From Ruminococcus sp. (GTDB taxonomy: Bacteria; Bacillota; Clostridia; Oscillospirales; Acutalibacteraceae): a stretch of 64,000 nucleotides of DNA. The DNA lies in contig JAFQRC010000002.1 of the NCBI GenBank assembly GCA_017410265.1, positions 1 through 64,000 of the forward strand. Reading direction: 5' to 3'. The position numbers were made by a program, and so were the translations under genes. How positions within the stretch are numbered: position 1 is the stretch's first letter; each line of letters opens with the position of its first letter. Below are positions 1 through 6,825 of the stretch, in pieces. Below the pieces are notes generated by a model. It searched no databases and was not told the DNA's origin. It worked only from the letters and a program-made list of their open reading frames with translations.

Positions 1-95
1 TCGTGATATCCTAATCGGTGTTCTCGCATATCCATTATAACACCTATTTTAAATTCTGCACTATATCTTTTCTGTATTGTTCCTCTTTTTGCCAT
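1..95 (-). CDS. IS3-like transposase OrfA, N-terminal fragment cut by window edge
   Basis: Thirty-one open codons run off the left edge, starting MAKRGTIQKRYSAEFKIGV. The basic start followed by a YS.EFK motif is typical of the helix-turn-helix OrfA of IS3-family elements, which binds the element ends. A good ribosome site (GGAGGTG on the minus strand, about 105-111) lies 8 bases before the ATG and settles the start. That site sits inside an inverted repeat. The sequence just outside it (TGCACCCCAAAAGT) resembles the ends of IS3-type elements, so the element boundary is probably near 140. OrfB and the catalytic part would lie outside the window, so whether the copy is intact cannot be judged. 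Confidence 0.6.
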   Translation of the reverse strand, partial: MAKRGTIQKRYSAEFKIGVIMDMREHRLGYH

Positions 96-99
96 AAAA

Positions 100-139
100 A
101 TATGCACCTCCAAAAGTGTATAACTTTTGGGGTGCATAT
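100..139. repeat. Inverted repeat covering the transposase ribosome site
   Basis: The arms 100-117 and 123-139 pair with a single-base bulge around a 5-base loop. On the minus strand the distal arm contains the GGAGGTG ribosome site of the IS3-like OrfA, and the hairpin is followed by ATTTTTAT. It could end transcription arriving from the epimerase gene at 156-995. It could also hide the transposase ribosome site in read-through mRNA, as known for IS10 and IS200-type elements. Both roles are inferred. Confidence 0.6.
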
Positions 140-155
140 CAGAAGGGAGGCTTTT

Positions 156-995
156 TTATGTTTCGGTTTTTTCAATCGCTGTTTCAAAATCGACCTTATC
201 ATATGGGGGGCACAGGTCCTTTTCATAGATAAGCGTGCCGAAAATTTTGCACACAAGATGTATCTTCATTTTTAAAGCAAGTGCGATAAACGGATTGAAA
301 AACCTCGTCAGTTTAATATCCTTTGAGTTTGCTTTAGCGACCTTTTGTACCATATCAGCAGTGCAGACGTACTCGTCGTCCTGAGGACAGAAAACGCCCG
401 ACAACCTTTCGTCAATCGCTTTCTTGATAAAAGCAGAAAGATTGTCGATATATATCATACTGTGCTGAGATTTATAATCAGGAAAAAGCGGGAGCTTTTT
501 CGCAAATTTTGAAAGCACTACATAGTTGCCCTTACAACCTTTTCCGTAAACTATAGGAGGTCTGAGAACAGTCACCGTGAAATTTTCATCATCAAGTTCT
601 CTTATTATATGCTCTGCCTTAAGCTTTGACTCACCGTAAAGGTTAAACGGAACACACGGTGTATCCTTCGTAATAACGCCGTTTAACACACCATAAACAC
701 TCATTGTGCTCAAAAAAACGAACTGCTTTACTCCGTCGTTTTTCGCTTTCTGAGCCACTTTGAAAGCAAGTTCACTATTAACCTTAAAGTACTCTTGTTT
801 TGAGTATTTTCTCTCCTGTTTGTGCACAATAGCTGCGACATGAACAACTGCATCGTAAGACGAGAAATCTCCACTTTTCCAGTCATCGCCAATCATATCG
901 ATTGTATCAACAACATCACCATATTCAGTTGTAAATTCAGCGAACATACTACCAACATAGCTGTTCTCACCGGTTATGAGAATTTTCTTACTCAT
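156..995 (-). CDS. NAD-dependent epimerase/dehydratase, extended SDR family
   Basis: A 279-residue protein with an N-terminal Rossmann nucleotide-binding motif (ITGENSYVG, about residues 6-14) and the SDR catalytic pair in YGESK (about 150-155). Extended SDR proteins of this type usually act on nucleotide sugars such as UDP-glucose or UDP-GalNAc in the cytoplasm. At 279 residues it is shorter than GalE-type enzymes (about 330), with a reduced C-terminal substrate domain, so the substrate cannot be assigned. The start is fixed by GGAGG six bases upstream. It has its own promoter overlapping the 3' end of the preceding gene and is probably monocistronic. It could be a polysaccharide enzyme separated from the main locus at 23-59 kb. 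Confidence 0.8.
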   Translation of the reverse strand: MSKKILITGENSYVGSMFAEFTTEYGDVVDTIDMIGDDWKSGDFSSYDAVVHVAAIVHKQERKYSKQEYFKVNSELAFKVAQKAKNDGVKQFVFLSTMSVYGVLNGVITKDTPCVPFNLYGESKLKAEHIIRELDDENFTVTVLRPPIVYGKGCKGNYVVLSKFAKKLPLFPDYKSQHSMIYIDNLSAFIKKAIDERLSGVFCPQDDEYVCTADMVQKVAKANSKDIKLTRFFNPFIALALKMKIHLVCKIFGTLIYEKDLCPPYDKVDFETAIEKTET

Positions 996-1037
996 AAATC
1001 CTCCAAAACAACAACTAAATTTAAACTTACCGAGATA

Positions 1038-1069
1038 TTTTACTACAAAAAAGTTGACAAGTCAACTTC
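1038..1069 (-). promoter_or_regulatory. Sigma-A-like promoter of the epimerase gene, with a palindrome
   Basis: Reading the minus strand, TTGACT (1061-1066) and TAAAAT (1038-1043) are 17 bases apart, about 40 bases upstream of the epimerase start. The -35 box lies inside an 18-base palindrome, AAGTTGAC-AA-GTCAACTT (1052-1069), which could be a repressor operator. The promoter touches the stop codon of the cohesin-like gene. No binding protein can be named. Confidence 0.55.
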
Positions 1070-1766
1070 AGTAGTCATCCAACTCGTCATCATCTTCAGC
1101 AACCACGCTTTTTCTGGAAAACAACATCCCCAGTAAAAACGCAACAACAACAGCTGCACAGATACAGACGATAAATAAAACGCTGTTTTTATTTTCGTTA
1201 TCGTGATTTATAAAAAGCTCATCAGCAGAAGATTCACTATTGCCCTCAGTACCTTCTGCGATATTCTCTATTTTTTCTGTTTTTTGGATCTTCTTTACAC
1301 TTTTGCTCTTTACGCTGTTTTTATTCACCGTTATCTGCGTATCATAAGCGTTCACAGAAACCGGGCTGAGGTCTTCATTAACAAATGAATAGCAAGATAA
1401 CCCCAGGTCAAAAGAACCCTCACTTACCGCTTTGAACTTAACACTGAGCAGTTCTCCGTTTTCGGTTTTCTCACAGTATGCACCGCCAAAAACAATCTTA
1501 ACCTCGCCTGTGCTGTCCTTAGCTTCAACATAGTAACTATCACTGTTAACTTCTCTGAATTCCACAATGCTGTTATCATAGTGAAGTGTTATCTCACCTG
1601 CACAGATATCACCTTGAGGCTGTGCTACTATACTTATTTCAAACAGTCTGTTTTCCAGTGCACTATCAGCAAAAGCACTCACTTCGACTGTACTTTCAGC
1701 GTGAGCGCTAAACATACCGAAAAGCATCATCAAAACCACTGACAAAGCTATAAAAACTCTTTTCAC
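1068..1766 (-). CDS. Membrane-anchored cohesin-like protein
   Basis: A 232-residue protein with a signal peptide (about 1-23), a single extracytoplasmic beta-rich domain (about 27-150), a linker rich in K, E and S (about 150-190), a transmembrane helix (about 193-215) and a short acidic tail ending DDDELDDY. The domain has cohesin-type landmarks: an early AGEITLHYD strand and a late GELLSVKFKA strand (compare Y-D-x-x-x-L and G-x-L-x-x-x-x-F-x in cohesins). Cohesins bind dockerin modules, and three dockerin proteins are encoded just upstream on the same strand, so it may hold them at the surface. Anchoring is by the helix, as no LPxTG signal is present. Its start codon overlaps the stop of the SDR gene (ATGA), so the two are translationally coupled. 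Assignment to the cohesin family is by pattern only. Confidence 0.65.
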   Translation of the reverse strand: MKRVFIALSVVLMMLFGMFSAHAESTVEVSAFADSALENRLFEISIVAQPQGDICAGEITLHYDNSIVEFREVNSDSYYVEAKDSTGEVKIVFGGAYCEKTENGELLSVKFKAVSEGSFDLGLSCYSFVNEDLSPVSVNAYDTQITVNKNSVKSKSVKKIQKTEKIENIAEGTEGNSESSADELFINHDNENKNSVLFIVCICAAVVVAFLLGMLFSRKSVVAEDDDELDDY

Positions 1767-2497
1767 ATCACCATACCGCCGTTTACAGAAATAACCTGAC
1801 CGGTGATAAACCGCGCTTTATCTGAAACAAGAAAAGCAACCGCGTCGGCAACATTTTTCGCTGTTCCAAACTCGCACAGAGGAATTTCTTCCTTAATCAT
1901 ACTAAGATCTTCGTCAGAAAAGCCGCTCATCATATCTGTCATAATCACACCAGGCGAAACACAATTCACTCTGATGTTTGACGGTGCAACTTCCTTAGAA
2001 AGAGCCTTAGTCAGCCCGATAACGCCCGCTTTAGATGCAGAGTACGCAACCTCCATCGAAGCACCGACTTCACCCCACATAGAGCTTATATTCACGATAT
2101 TCCCGCTGTGGTTTCTTATCATATCCGGTAACACCGCGTGCGTTACATTGTACACAGAAGTCAGGTTAGTAGACATCACCTTATTCCAGTCATCTTCTGT
2201 AGTATCAGTGAACAATTTCTGAAGTGCGATTCCCGCGTTATTTACGAGCACATCGATATACTCAAACTTTTCAAGAGCACTTTTCACCATTGCTTCAACC
2301 TGTGCCTTATCCGAAACATCAGCCTTGACACACAGCACATCCACCCCGTAATTATCAGCTATAATCTTAGATAGTGACTGGGCCTTTCCCTCGCTGTTAT
2401 TGTAGTTTAAAACGATGTTATATCCTTGCTTTGCGAGAGCTATCGCACACGCTGTGCCTATTCCACGCGACGCACCTGTAATAAGAGCTGTTTTCAT
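1763..2497 (-). CDS. SDR oxidoreductase, 3-oxoacyl-ACP reductase (FabG) family
   Basis: A classical short-chain dehydrogenase of 244 residues with TGASRGIG for NAD(P) binding (about 7-14), NNAG (about 88-91) and the catalytic YSASK (about 154-158) after a conserved serine. Family members reduce 3-oxoacyl-ACP or related keto groups in the cytoplasm. The ATG at 2497 is preferred to an upstream TTG because GAGGTGG lies just before it and the TTG would overlap that site. The stop overlaps the start of the cohesin-like gene, an odd partner. A true FabG normally sits in a fatty-acid cluster, which is absent here, so the substrate is open. Confidence 0.85.
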   Translation of the reverse strand: MKTALITGASRGIGTACAIALAKQGYNIVLNYNNSEGKAQSLSKIIADNYGVDVLCVKADVSDKAQVEAMVKSALEKFEYIDVLVNNAGIALQKLFTDTTEDDWNKVMSTNLTSVYNVTHAVLPDMIRNHSGNIVNISSMWGEVGASMEVAYSASKAGVIGLTKALSKEVAPSNIRVNCVSPGVIMTDMMSGFSDEDLSMIKEEIPLCEFGTAKNVADAVAFLVSDKARFITGQVISVNGGMVM

Positions 2498-2523
2498 ATT
2501 CCACCTCAAAATTTTCTCTTCCT

Positions 2524-2553
2524 ATCATACACTATTTATGATAATAAAATCAA
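2524..2553 (-). promoter_or_regulatory. Probable promoter of the SDR-cohesin pair
   Basis: On the minus strand TTGATT (2548-2553) and TATGAT (2524-2529) are 18 bases apart and about 27 bases upstream of the SDR start. It lies just after the terminator of the first dockerin gene, consistent with a separate two-gene transcript. Confidence 0.45.
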
Positions 2554-2582
2554 CATTAATCACATAGTTTTCACAAAAGAAA

Positions 2583-2605
2583 GCACCTGCGAAAAACGCA
2601 GGTGC
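2583..2605 (-). terminator. Intrinsic terminator of the first dockerin gene
   Basis: A perfect 9-bp stem (GCACCTGCG pairing with CGCAGGTGC) with a 5-base loop is followed on the minus strand by TTTCTTTT. It lies 37 bases after the stop at 2642. Confidence 0.85.
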
Positions 2606-2641
2606 CATAATTATTAAAACACAGATGTTTTTTCAACTAAA

Positions 2642-4459
2642 TTATCCGAGTTCTTTTTTACCAACTAAGTACATCTGAATCAGTGACGCATCCATTACGG
2701 AAATCTCTCCGTCGCAGTCTGCATCTGCAGCTAAGATAGCGTCGCCCTCAATTGTCTTCTTATCGACTAAGAACATCTGGATCAGGGAAGCGTCCATTAC
2801 AGAAACTTCTGAGTCGCCGTCTGCATCACCGAGTACATAATCAGGTGCATAACTGCCGTCGAGAATAGTAACATCATAGGTTACCTCATGTCCCAAATAG
2901 TACAGTGTTGTTTCGTATACACCAGGCTCTGTCGCAAAGATAAAGTCTACTTGGTAACGATAACCGTTTATAGTAGCATCATAAACATCAACATCAGCAT
3001 CTGTAACTATTTCGCTTGTGCCATCTTTGTAATTAACAGCAAGTTCAATGCCTTCTAAATCGAATGGGAGCAGCTCGTACTCACAATACTCATCTTCTTC
3101 ATAGAAGAAACCGTGCTCTTCGTCACCGAAAACATACTCTTTAACAGGGGCATTAAGCAACTCGATGCTTTCAACAGGATTCTCAATAACATTTACAGGT
3201 AAAACAGTAGATACACCAAAGTAGTCAACAGTTACATAATTTTCTCCAACTTCCCATGTATAACCATCTCCCTGATAAGCATAAAAATCGAATCCATAAC
3301 CGTTTATTGTTTGCCAGATGCCGACTGTTTCCTTTGAGCCATCTTTGTATGTTACCTCAATCATTACATCTTCAGGGATATAGTAATCATAAATAAAGTT
3401 ACCGTCCCAATCGTAATAACCGTCAACACCCTCTATGAGTGTAATTTCAGGCATTGATTCAACAACGATACTCTCAACGGGGTTTTCTATATCATTGACA
3501 TCAAATTGTGTACTTGCATATGTGGTCCAAACTTCAACATACGCATCATCATTTTCGTCAATTAAGTAGTCATAATCAACTTCTACACCAAAGATTTCAG
3601 ACTCCTCATACTCATCATATGACCACTCAACGACCGAACCGTCAGTATAAACAAGCTCGAGTTCAAGACCGCCTAAATACAGTGTTTCATCAATATAGTC
3701 CTTGTAGCAGGTTGTATCATAAGGCATCTGAGTGACATTGATTTCTTCAACAACCTCAACTTCTTCAACCTTAACTGAGTAGCTGTCTTCTTCATACCAG
3801 TCGTATTTAGAAGCTTCAAAATAGTAGGTCTCTCCCTCAAAAAGATACGCTTCTACATAGAAGTTCAAGTGTTCAGCGGCATCATCATTTTTATTCACAA
3901 GTATCCATTCAGAATCATAAATGTAACCAAATGAATCTTCAGCTTCTTCTGAATAAAAAGCGTAAAAGCCATCTTTTTTAGGTGTAAAAGAGAACCACTG
4001 GCTCTCACCTGAGTCATCTAAATTAACAGAATATTCCACATCTTCTGTCATCTTAGTCATACTTTTACCGCTGAGCTTTTCAAGAAGCACACTTGTCTCA
4101 GCGCCGTAATACTCATAAGAGCCTACTTTAAAACTGTAAGTAACACCTTTTTCAAGATAAATCGGCAAGTTGAAATTATATCCAACACCACCGTCGTCGT
4201 CGTGTTCTAACCACTCATCGTTTTCATCATAACAATCAACATACACATCATCGTATCCTAAAGATTTGATTCTGTAGTAAGCACTTTCAGACGGTGTGAA
4301 AGTCAAGGTAGCATAATAATCTTCCTCAATATACATATCTGTCATCTCACCCAATACTAACTGAGTTGTTTCTGCACTGAAGCTGACTACAGGCATAATA
4401 CCAAGCAGCAAAACTGCACACAACAAAACAGATACTATCTTTTTCAGATTTTTCATCAA
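2642..4459 (-). CDS. Secreted PPC/Ig-like repeat protein with C-terminal dockerin (1)
   Basis: A 605-residue very acidic secreted protein. A signal peptide (about 1-29) is followed by two PPC-like beta-sandwich domains (about 30-130 and 130-235, each with a YxFxxxxYxxxD-type acidic loop). Three Big_3-like Ig repeats follow (about 240-540), marked by YKDGS/YTDGS turns and the linker NPVESI. A dockerin (about 542-605) has two calcium loops, DADGDSEVSVMDAS and DADCDGEISVMDAS, each followed by a hydrophobic helix. No catalytic domain is visible, so it is probably a structural, adhesive or carbohydrate-binding component held through its dockerin. It is closely related to the next two genes. AAGGAGG precedes the start by nine bases. 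Confidence 0.85.
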   Translation of the reverse strand: MMKNLKKIVSVLLCAVLLLGIMPVVSFSAETTQLVLGEMTDMYIEEDYYATLTFTPSESAYYRIKSLGYDDVYVDCYDENDEWLEHDDDGGVGYNFNLPIYLEKGVTYSFKVGSYEYYGAETSVLLEKLSGKSMTKMTEDVEYSVNLDDSGESQWFSFTPKKDGFYAFYSEEAEDSFGYIYDSEWILVNKNDDAAEHLNFYVEAYLFEGETYYFEASKYDWYEEDSYSVKVEEVEVVEEINVTQMPYDTTCYKDYIDETLYLGGLELELVYTDGSVVEWSYDEYEESEIFGVEVDYDYLIDENDDAYVEVWTTYASTQFDVNDIENPVESIVVESMPEITLIEGVDGYYDWDGNFIYDYYIPEDVMIEVTYKDGSKETVGIWQTINGYGFDFYAYQGDGYTWEVGENYVTVDYFGVSTVLPVNVIENPVESIELLNAPVKEYVFGDEEHGFFYEEDEYCEYELLPFDLEGIELAVNYKDGTSEIVTDADVDVYDATINGYRYQVDFIFATEPGVYETTLYYLGHEVTYDVTILDGSYAPDYVLGDADGDSEVSVMDASLIQMFLVDKKTIEGDAILAADADCDGEISVMDASLIQMYLVGKKELG

Positions 4460-4499
4460 AATTCCTCCTTTTGTGCATATGCACTAATAATACATCTTG

Positions 4500-4528
4500 A
4501 TTATAATACAACTCACATATAAATGCAA
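4500..4528 (-). promoter_or_regulatory. Promoter of dockerin gene 1
   Basis: TTGCAT (4523-4528) and TATAAT (4500-4505) on the minus strand have a 17-base spacer and lie about 40 bases upstream of the start. The promoter of the neighbouring paralogue has nearly the same boxes. Confidence 0.65.
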
Positions 4529-4548
4529 CAAAATAACACAAAACAAAT

Positions 4549-4579
4549 AAAAAAAAGAAGCGTCCTTTCGGGCGCCTCT
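4549..4579 (-). terminator. Intrinsic terminator of dockerin gene 2
   Basis: Stem 4556-4565 with 4570-4579 closed by a GAAA-type tetraloop and followed on the minus strand by a long T run. It is nearly identical to the terminator at 6756-6779. Confidence 0.9.
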
Positions 4580-4625
4580 TATCACTTATTAATTAAAGTA
4601 TAGCTTCTATTTTTGCGACATGACG
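4550..4625. repeat. Direct repeat, copy A: gene end plus terminator
   Basis: The last codons (ending KIEAIL), the stop, the spacer and the terminator of dockerin gene 2 match those of dockerin gene 3 (copy B at 6750-6825) with only a few differences over about 75 bases. The coding sequences diverge immediately upstream. Confidence 0.85.
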
Positions 4626-6647
4626 CTGGATAACTGTAGCATCCACTACGCTCACATCTCCGTCACCGTTCACATCAGCACAAGCAAACGCGTTATCATC
4701 AAGCTCACTTGACTTTGCAACATAGCGCTGTACAATAGTCGCATCCACAACAGTGACCTCACCGTCGCCGTTTACATCACCAAGGATAAATTCGGCATCC
4801 TGTTGTGCCTCTACAAAGCAATCCAAACCTAAAGCACAGATAGTATAGCCGACTACCTCGCCCTCATCATCAGTCATTTTTTCAATAGTGAAACCGAGAA
4901 TACCGTTTTCAGTAAGTGCATAAGCATCAGTATAATATTCTGACTCTTCATAATACGCAATAGGATTTAATGTAAGTGTTTCTGTACTGCCGTCAGAATA
5001 CTCCACATTAAGTACCATATCCTCACCGCTCATTGTTACATTCTCAGCAGTGATAGATAAAACTTCAGGACTTTCTGTGTAAGTAACTCCTTCGTAAACC
5101 AGACCTACACCTGCACATGAAAGGTAGTCGTGTATATAGTCTTCCGCACCATCTTCGTGGAAGATGATTACAACATCATCGCCTACCTGAATTTCACAAA
5201 TAAGCATACCATCGTGGTAGTATGACATAGTATCCTCATTTGCAGTAGCTTCAGCAGATGTGCCGTCCTTGTAGTTGAGTTTAATCACTGCGCCTGTAAA
5301 GTCAGCGTAGTAATCGGTGTAGCACTCAGCCTTATCAGGAGGTGAAAGAACCTCGATGCTCTCGATATGTGTTTCAATAACATTTACATCAAACTTAATC
5401 TGAGCACCTCTGTATTCAATATACGCCTCGACAGTTCCCGGCTCGGTTGTCTGTGTTTCAAAAACCTCATAGCTGTAGCCGTCGATTTCCTGCATATCCA
5501 TATCGATATCGTCATCAGTGAAGGTCTGAGTAGTACCATCCTCGTACTCTACAGTGAACGAAAGACCTGTAAGGTCAACAGTCCAGAATGAATACAGACC
5601 ATCTTCAAAAAGAAAACCTGTTGAATAGTCGCCGTAGATATACTCTTTTACAGGAGCAGACTCAACTGTCACATTTTTGAAAGGACAAGCCAGAATTGTA
5701 ACATTAACCTTAACCTCTACACCAAGATAAGCAATTGTGAAGTAATTCTCACCAACACCCCAAGGATTTTCATACTGGTCATCATAAGTCTGAAAGCTGA
5801 TACCTTCGATTTCTTCATCTAAAAGTGCATCTACACTTGTGCCATCCTTGAAGTTTACTGTAATCACAGCATCTTCAGGAATATCGTAAAAATAGATATA
5901 GTTTCCTTCGTAATCGAACTCTCCGCCTGTATTTTCATAACATTCAAGCATCGTATCGCTATTATACTCAAGGCTTTCCACAGGATTTTCAACAGTAGTC
6001 AACAACAGACTGTCATAAGCATTTGCGCATCTGATAACTAAATAAAAGTCCGTATCATCTTCGCTTTCGAGAGATACATCAACAATAAAGTCGCCGACCT
6101 TATTATCCTCGTCGTAAGACCAATCTGCAGTTGAACCATCAGAAAGTGTGAACACAGCCTCAAGACCCGATGGGTCATAGGTTTCACCCTCAAAGCCTTC
6201 AATAACAGTCATATCGTAAGGCTCTTGGGTGATTTTTACAGACTCAACACCTACAGCCTCTTCAACGCAAACCTCAAAAGAACCTGCCTCTTCATCCCAG
6301 ATTCCGAAAGACACATAGTAAACAAAGCCCTTTTTAAGCTCTGTCACTAAAGTGAAATTGTAGTCCTCATCATTATCATCTGCGCTGGCAATTTCAGTTC
6401 CGATAACATTGTATATAGTTATGTATGGGTTATACTTTTCTCCGATACTGTAAAACTTATACCAACCATCTTTTTCAGGGCGGAAAGTGTAGTCCTGTGT
6501 GTCACCGTCAATACTAACCTCGGTTGGTGTGTCAAGCTCGAGCGCTGTATTAAACAGATCTAAAGCTCCTACACTCACCATAGGCAAAGACGACAAAAGC
6601 ATCATCATAGAAAGCACTACCGCGAGCATCTTTTTGATATTTTTCAT
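4593..6647 (-). CDS. Secreted PPC/Ig-like repeat protein with C-terminal dockerin (2)
   Basis: The largest of the three paralogues at 684 residues. It has a signal peptide (about 1-28), one PPC-like domain (about 30-130), at least four Big_3-like Ig repeats (about 135-530; markers FKDGTS, YEDGTT and YKDGTS), a further beta-rich stretch with YSDGST (about 530-615), and a dockerin (about 620-684). The dockerin loops DVNGDGEVTVVDAT and DVNGDGDVSVVDAT are close to the calcium-loop consensus. It lacks the second PPC domain seen in its neighbours and has extra Ig-like units, as expected for a repeat protein changing by domain gain and loss. No enzyme motif is seen. A GGAGG site lies upstream of the ATG. 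Confidence 0.85.
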   Translation of the reverse strand: MKNIKKMLAVVLSMMMLLSSLPMVSVGALDLFNTALELDTPTEVSIDGDTQDYTFRPEKDGWYKFYSIGEKYNPYITIYNVIGTEIASADDNDEDYNFTLVTELKKGFVYYVSFGIWDEEAGSFEVCVEEAVGVESVKITQEPYDMTVIEGFEGETYDPSGLEAVFTLSDGSTADWSYDEDNKVGDFIVDVSLESEDDTDFYLVIRCANAYDSLLLTTVENPVESLEYNSDTMLECYENTGGEFDYEGNYIYFYDIPEDAVITVNFKDGTSVDALLDEEIEGISFQTYDDQYENPWGVGENYFTIAYLGVEVKVNVTILACPFKNVTVESAPVKEYIYGDYSTGFLFEDGLYSFWTVDLTGLSFTVEYEDGTTQTFTDDDIDMDMQEIDGYSYEVFETQTTEPGTVEAYIEYRGAQIKFDVNVIETHIESIEVLSPPDKAECYTDYYADFTGAVIKLNYKDGTSAEATANEDTMSYYHDGMLICEIQVGDDVVIIFHEDGAEDYIHDYLSCAGVGLVYEGVTYTESPEVLSITAENVTMSGEDMVLNVEYSDGSTETLTLNPIAYYEESEYYTDAYALTENGILGFTIEKMTDDEGEVVGYTICALGLDCFVEAQQDAEFILGDVNGDGEVTVVDATIVQRYVAKSSELDDNAFACADVNGDGDVSVVDATVIQRHVAKIEAIL

Positions 6648-6690
6648 CAGTATTCCTCCTTATGTGCCAAGCACAAATAATATACCACAG

Positions 6691-6719
6691 ATTATATTAC
6701 ACATAACTTATAATTGCAA
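6691..6719 (-). promoter_or_regulatory. Promoter of dockerin gene 2
   Basis: TTGCAA (6714-6719) and TATAAT (6691-6696) on the minus strand with a 17-base spacer, about 45 bases upstream of the start. It is similar to the promoter at 4500-4528. Confidence 0.65.
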
Positions 6720-6749
6720 GAAAAAGCCTCTATATCACATCTGTTTTCC

Positions 6750-6825
6750 AAAAAAAGAAGCGCCCTTTCGGGCGCCTCTTATCACTTATTAATTAAAGTA
6801 TAGCTTCTATTTTTGCGACATGGCG
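6750..6825. repeat. Direct repeat, copy B: gene end plus terminator
   Basis: The partner of the repeat at 4550-4625. The non-coding spacer is as well conserved as the coding part, which points to recent duplication or gene conversion rather than protein-level selection. Confidence 0.85.
6756..6779 (-). terminator. Intrinsic terminator of dockerin gene 3
   Basis: A 10-bp GC-rich stem with a GAAA-type loop, followed on the minus strand by seven T residues. Confidence 0.9.

Noticed and set aside
1803..2222. Open frame of 139 codons on the plus strand
   Set aside because: It is antisense to the SDR gene, whose motifs are complete.
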